Source: JBJXFY01 sp046155815
GTDB taxonomy: Bacteria > Verrucomicrobiota > Verrucomicrobiia > Limisphaerales > CAIMTB01
Assembly: GCA_046155815.1 (NCBI GenBank)
Contig: JBJXFY010000217.1
Coordinates: 1-5,909, forward strand
DNA: 5,909 nt
Direction: 5' to 3'
Shown here: positions 5,833 through 5,909 of the stretch, piece after piece
Layout of the letters: each line of letters starts with the position of its first letter
Numbering within the stretch: the first letter of the stretch is position 1
Translations under genes and position numbers: made by a program
Notes under the pieces: generated by a model
The model's input: the letters and a program-made list of their open reading frames with translations, nothing else
Database searches by the model: none
What the model was told of the DNA's origin: nothing

Positions 5833-5850
5833 GCGGCGGGGCGTCGCCGC
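5833..5850 (-). terminator. GC hairpin after the response-regulator stop, possible terminator
   Basis: A perfect 6-bp stem, GCGGCG with CGCCGC around a 6-nt loop, begins 5 nt past the TGA at 5858-5856. The minus strand continues GGCAGTGGTTTGC, with only three T residues, so termination would be weak. It fits the boundary between the upstream gene and the fdhF-like gene but could be chance in such GC-rich sequence. Confidence 0.3.
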
Positions 5851-5855
5851 CACGG

Positions 5856-5909
5856 TCACCGTCGCTTGAGGACGTAGCCCACCCCGACGGAACTGCGTGA
5901 GCCGCGGCA
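5856..5909 (-). CDS. C-terminal end of a probable OmpR/PhoB-type response regulator (gene enters from outside the window)
   Basis: Seventeen codons and a TGA are visible, reading CRGSRSSVGVGYVLKRR. The ending 'xVxGVGYxLxRR-stop' is the classic last beta-hairpin of the winged-helix DNA-binding domain in OmpR/PhoB-family response regulators, usually seen as 'I-R-TVRGVGYxL'. Such proteins bind promoter DNA after phosphorylation by a partner sensor kinase. The receiver domain and nearly all of the DNA-binding domain lie outside the window, so the call rests on this tail alone and the partner kinase is not visible. The tail fits only this frame. The gene is in the same orientation as the oxidoreductase and ends 93 nt before its preferred start. 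Whether it regulates that gene cannot be told from here. Confidence 0.5.
   Translation of the reverse strand, partial: CRGSRSSVGVGYVLKRR

Noticed and set aside
5820..5850. Possible sigma-54 promoter (TGG-containing and TTGC-like elements) before the oxidoreductase
   Set aside because: The GG and GC dinucleotides are not at the required spacing and the flanking bases do not fit the consensus.

Overview
This is a GC-rich window (roughly two thirds G+C) in which every gene I can support lies on the minus strand. Read in the direction of transcription, from high to low coordinates, the order is: the last codons of what looks like an OmpR-type response regulator; a large molybdopterin oxidoreductase of the FdhF/YdeP formate-dehydrogenase-like family; fdhD, overlapping it by 4 nt; then, after about 100 nt, zwf (glucose-6-phosphate dehydrogenase); pgl (6-phosphogluconolactonase) 6 nt later; and after about 80 nt the first 25 codons of accA (acetyl-CoA carboxylase carboxyltransferase alpha).

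The wording of the proteins, the GC content, the weak or absent Shine-Dalgarno signals and the style of the small palindromic repeats suggest a member of the Verrucomicrobiota or a relative in the PVC group. That placement comes from pattern memory and has not been tested. The long plus-strand frames across the window are antisense shadows of the genes.

Two functional modules are visible. The first is a molybdenum enzyme plus its dedicated maturation factor: FdhD delivers sulfur to the bis-MGD cofactor, which makes it very likely that the oxidoreductase is a sulfurated Mo-bisMGD enzyme. Its Cys-His pair aligns with the Sec140-His141 pair of E. coli FdhH. The second is the oxidative pentose phosphate entry, zwf-pgl, making NADPH and 6-phosphogluconate. 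The following accA start would place fatty-acid synthesis, a major NADPH consumer, next door, but the 83-nt gap leaves co-transcription open.

The most unusual content is small-repeat material in and around the fdhF-like and fdhD genes. An AT-rich, near-perfect 32-nt palindrome lies in frame inside the oxidoreductase. A second repeat-like patch built from TCCGNR units, with an inverted GCGGAAT pair, lies in frame near the start of its C-terminal domain. A perfect GC-rich 7-bp palindrome begins at the fdhD stop codon. These look like dispersed miniature repeats that the host tolerates in or next to coding sequence. No CRISPR array, tRNA, rRNA, transposase or phage gene was seen. I did not find a convincing new multi-gene system.
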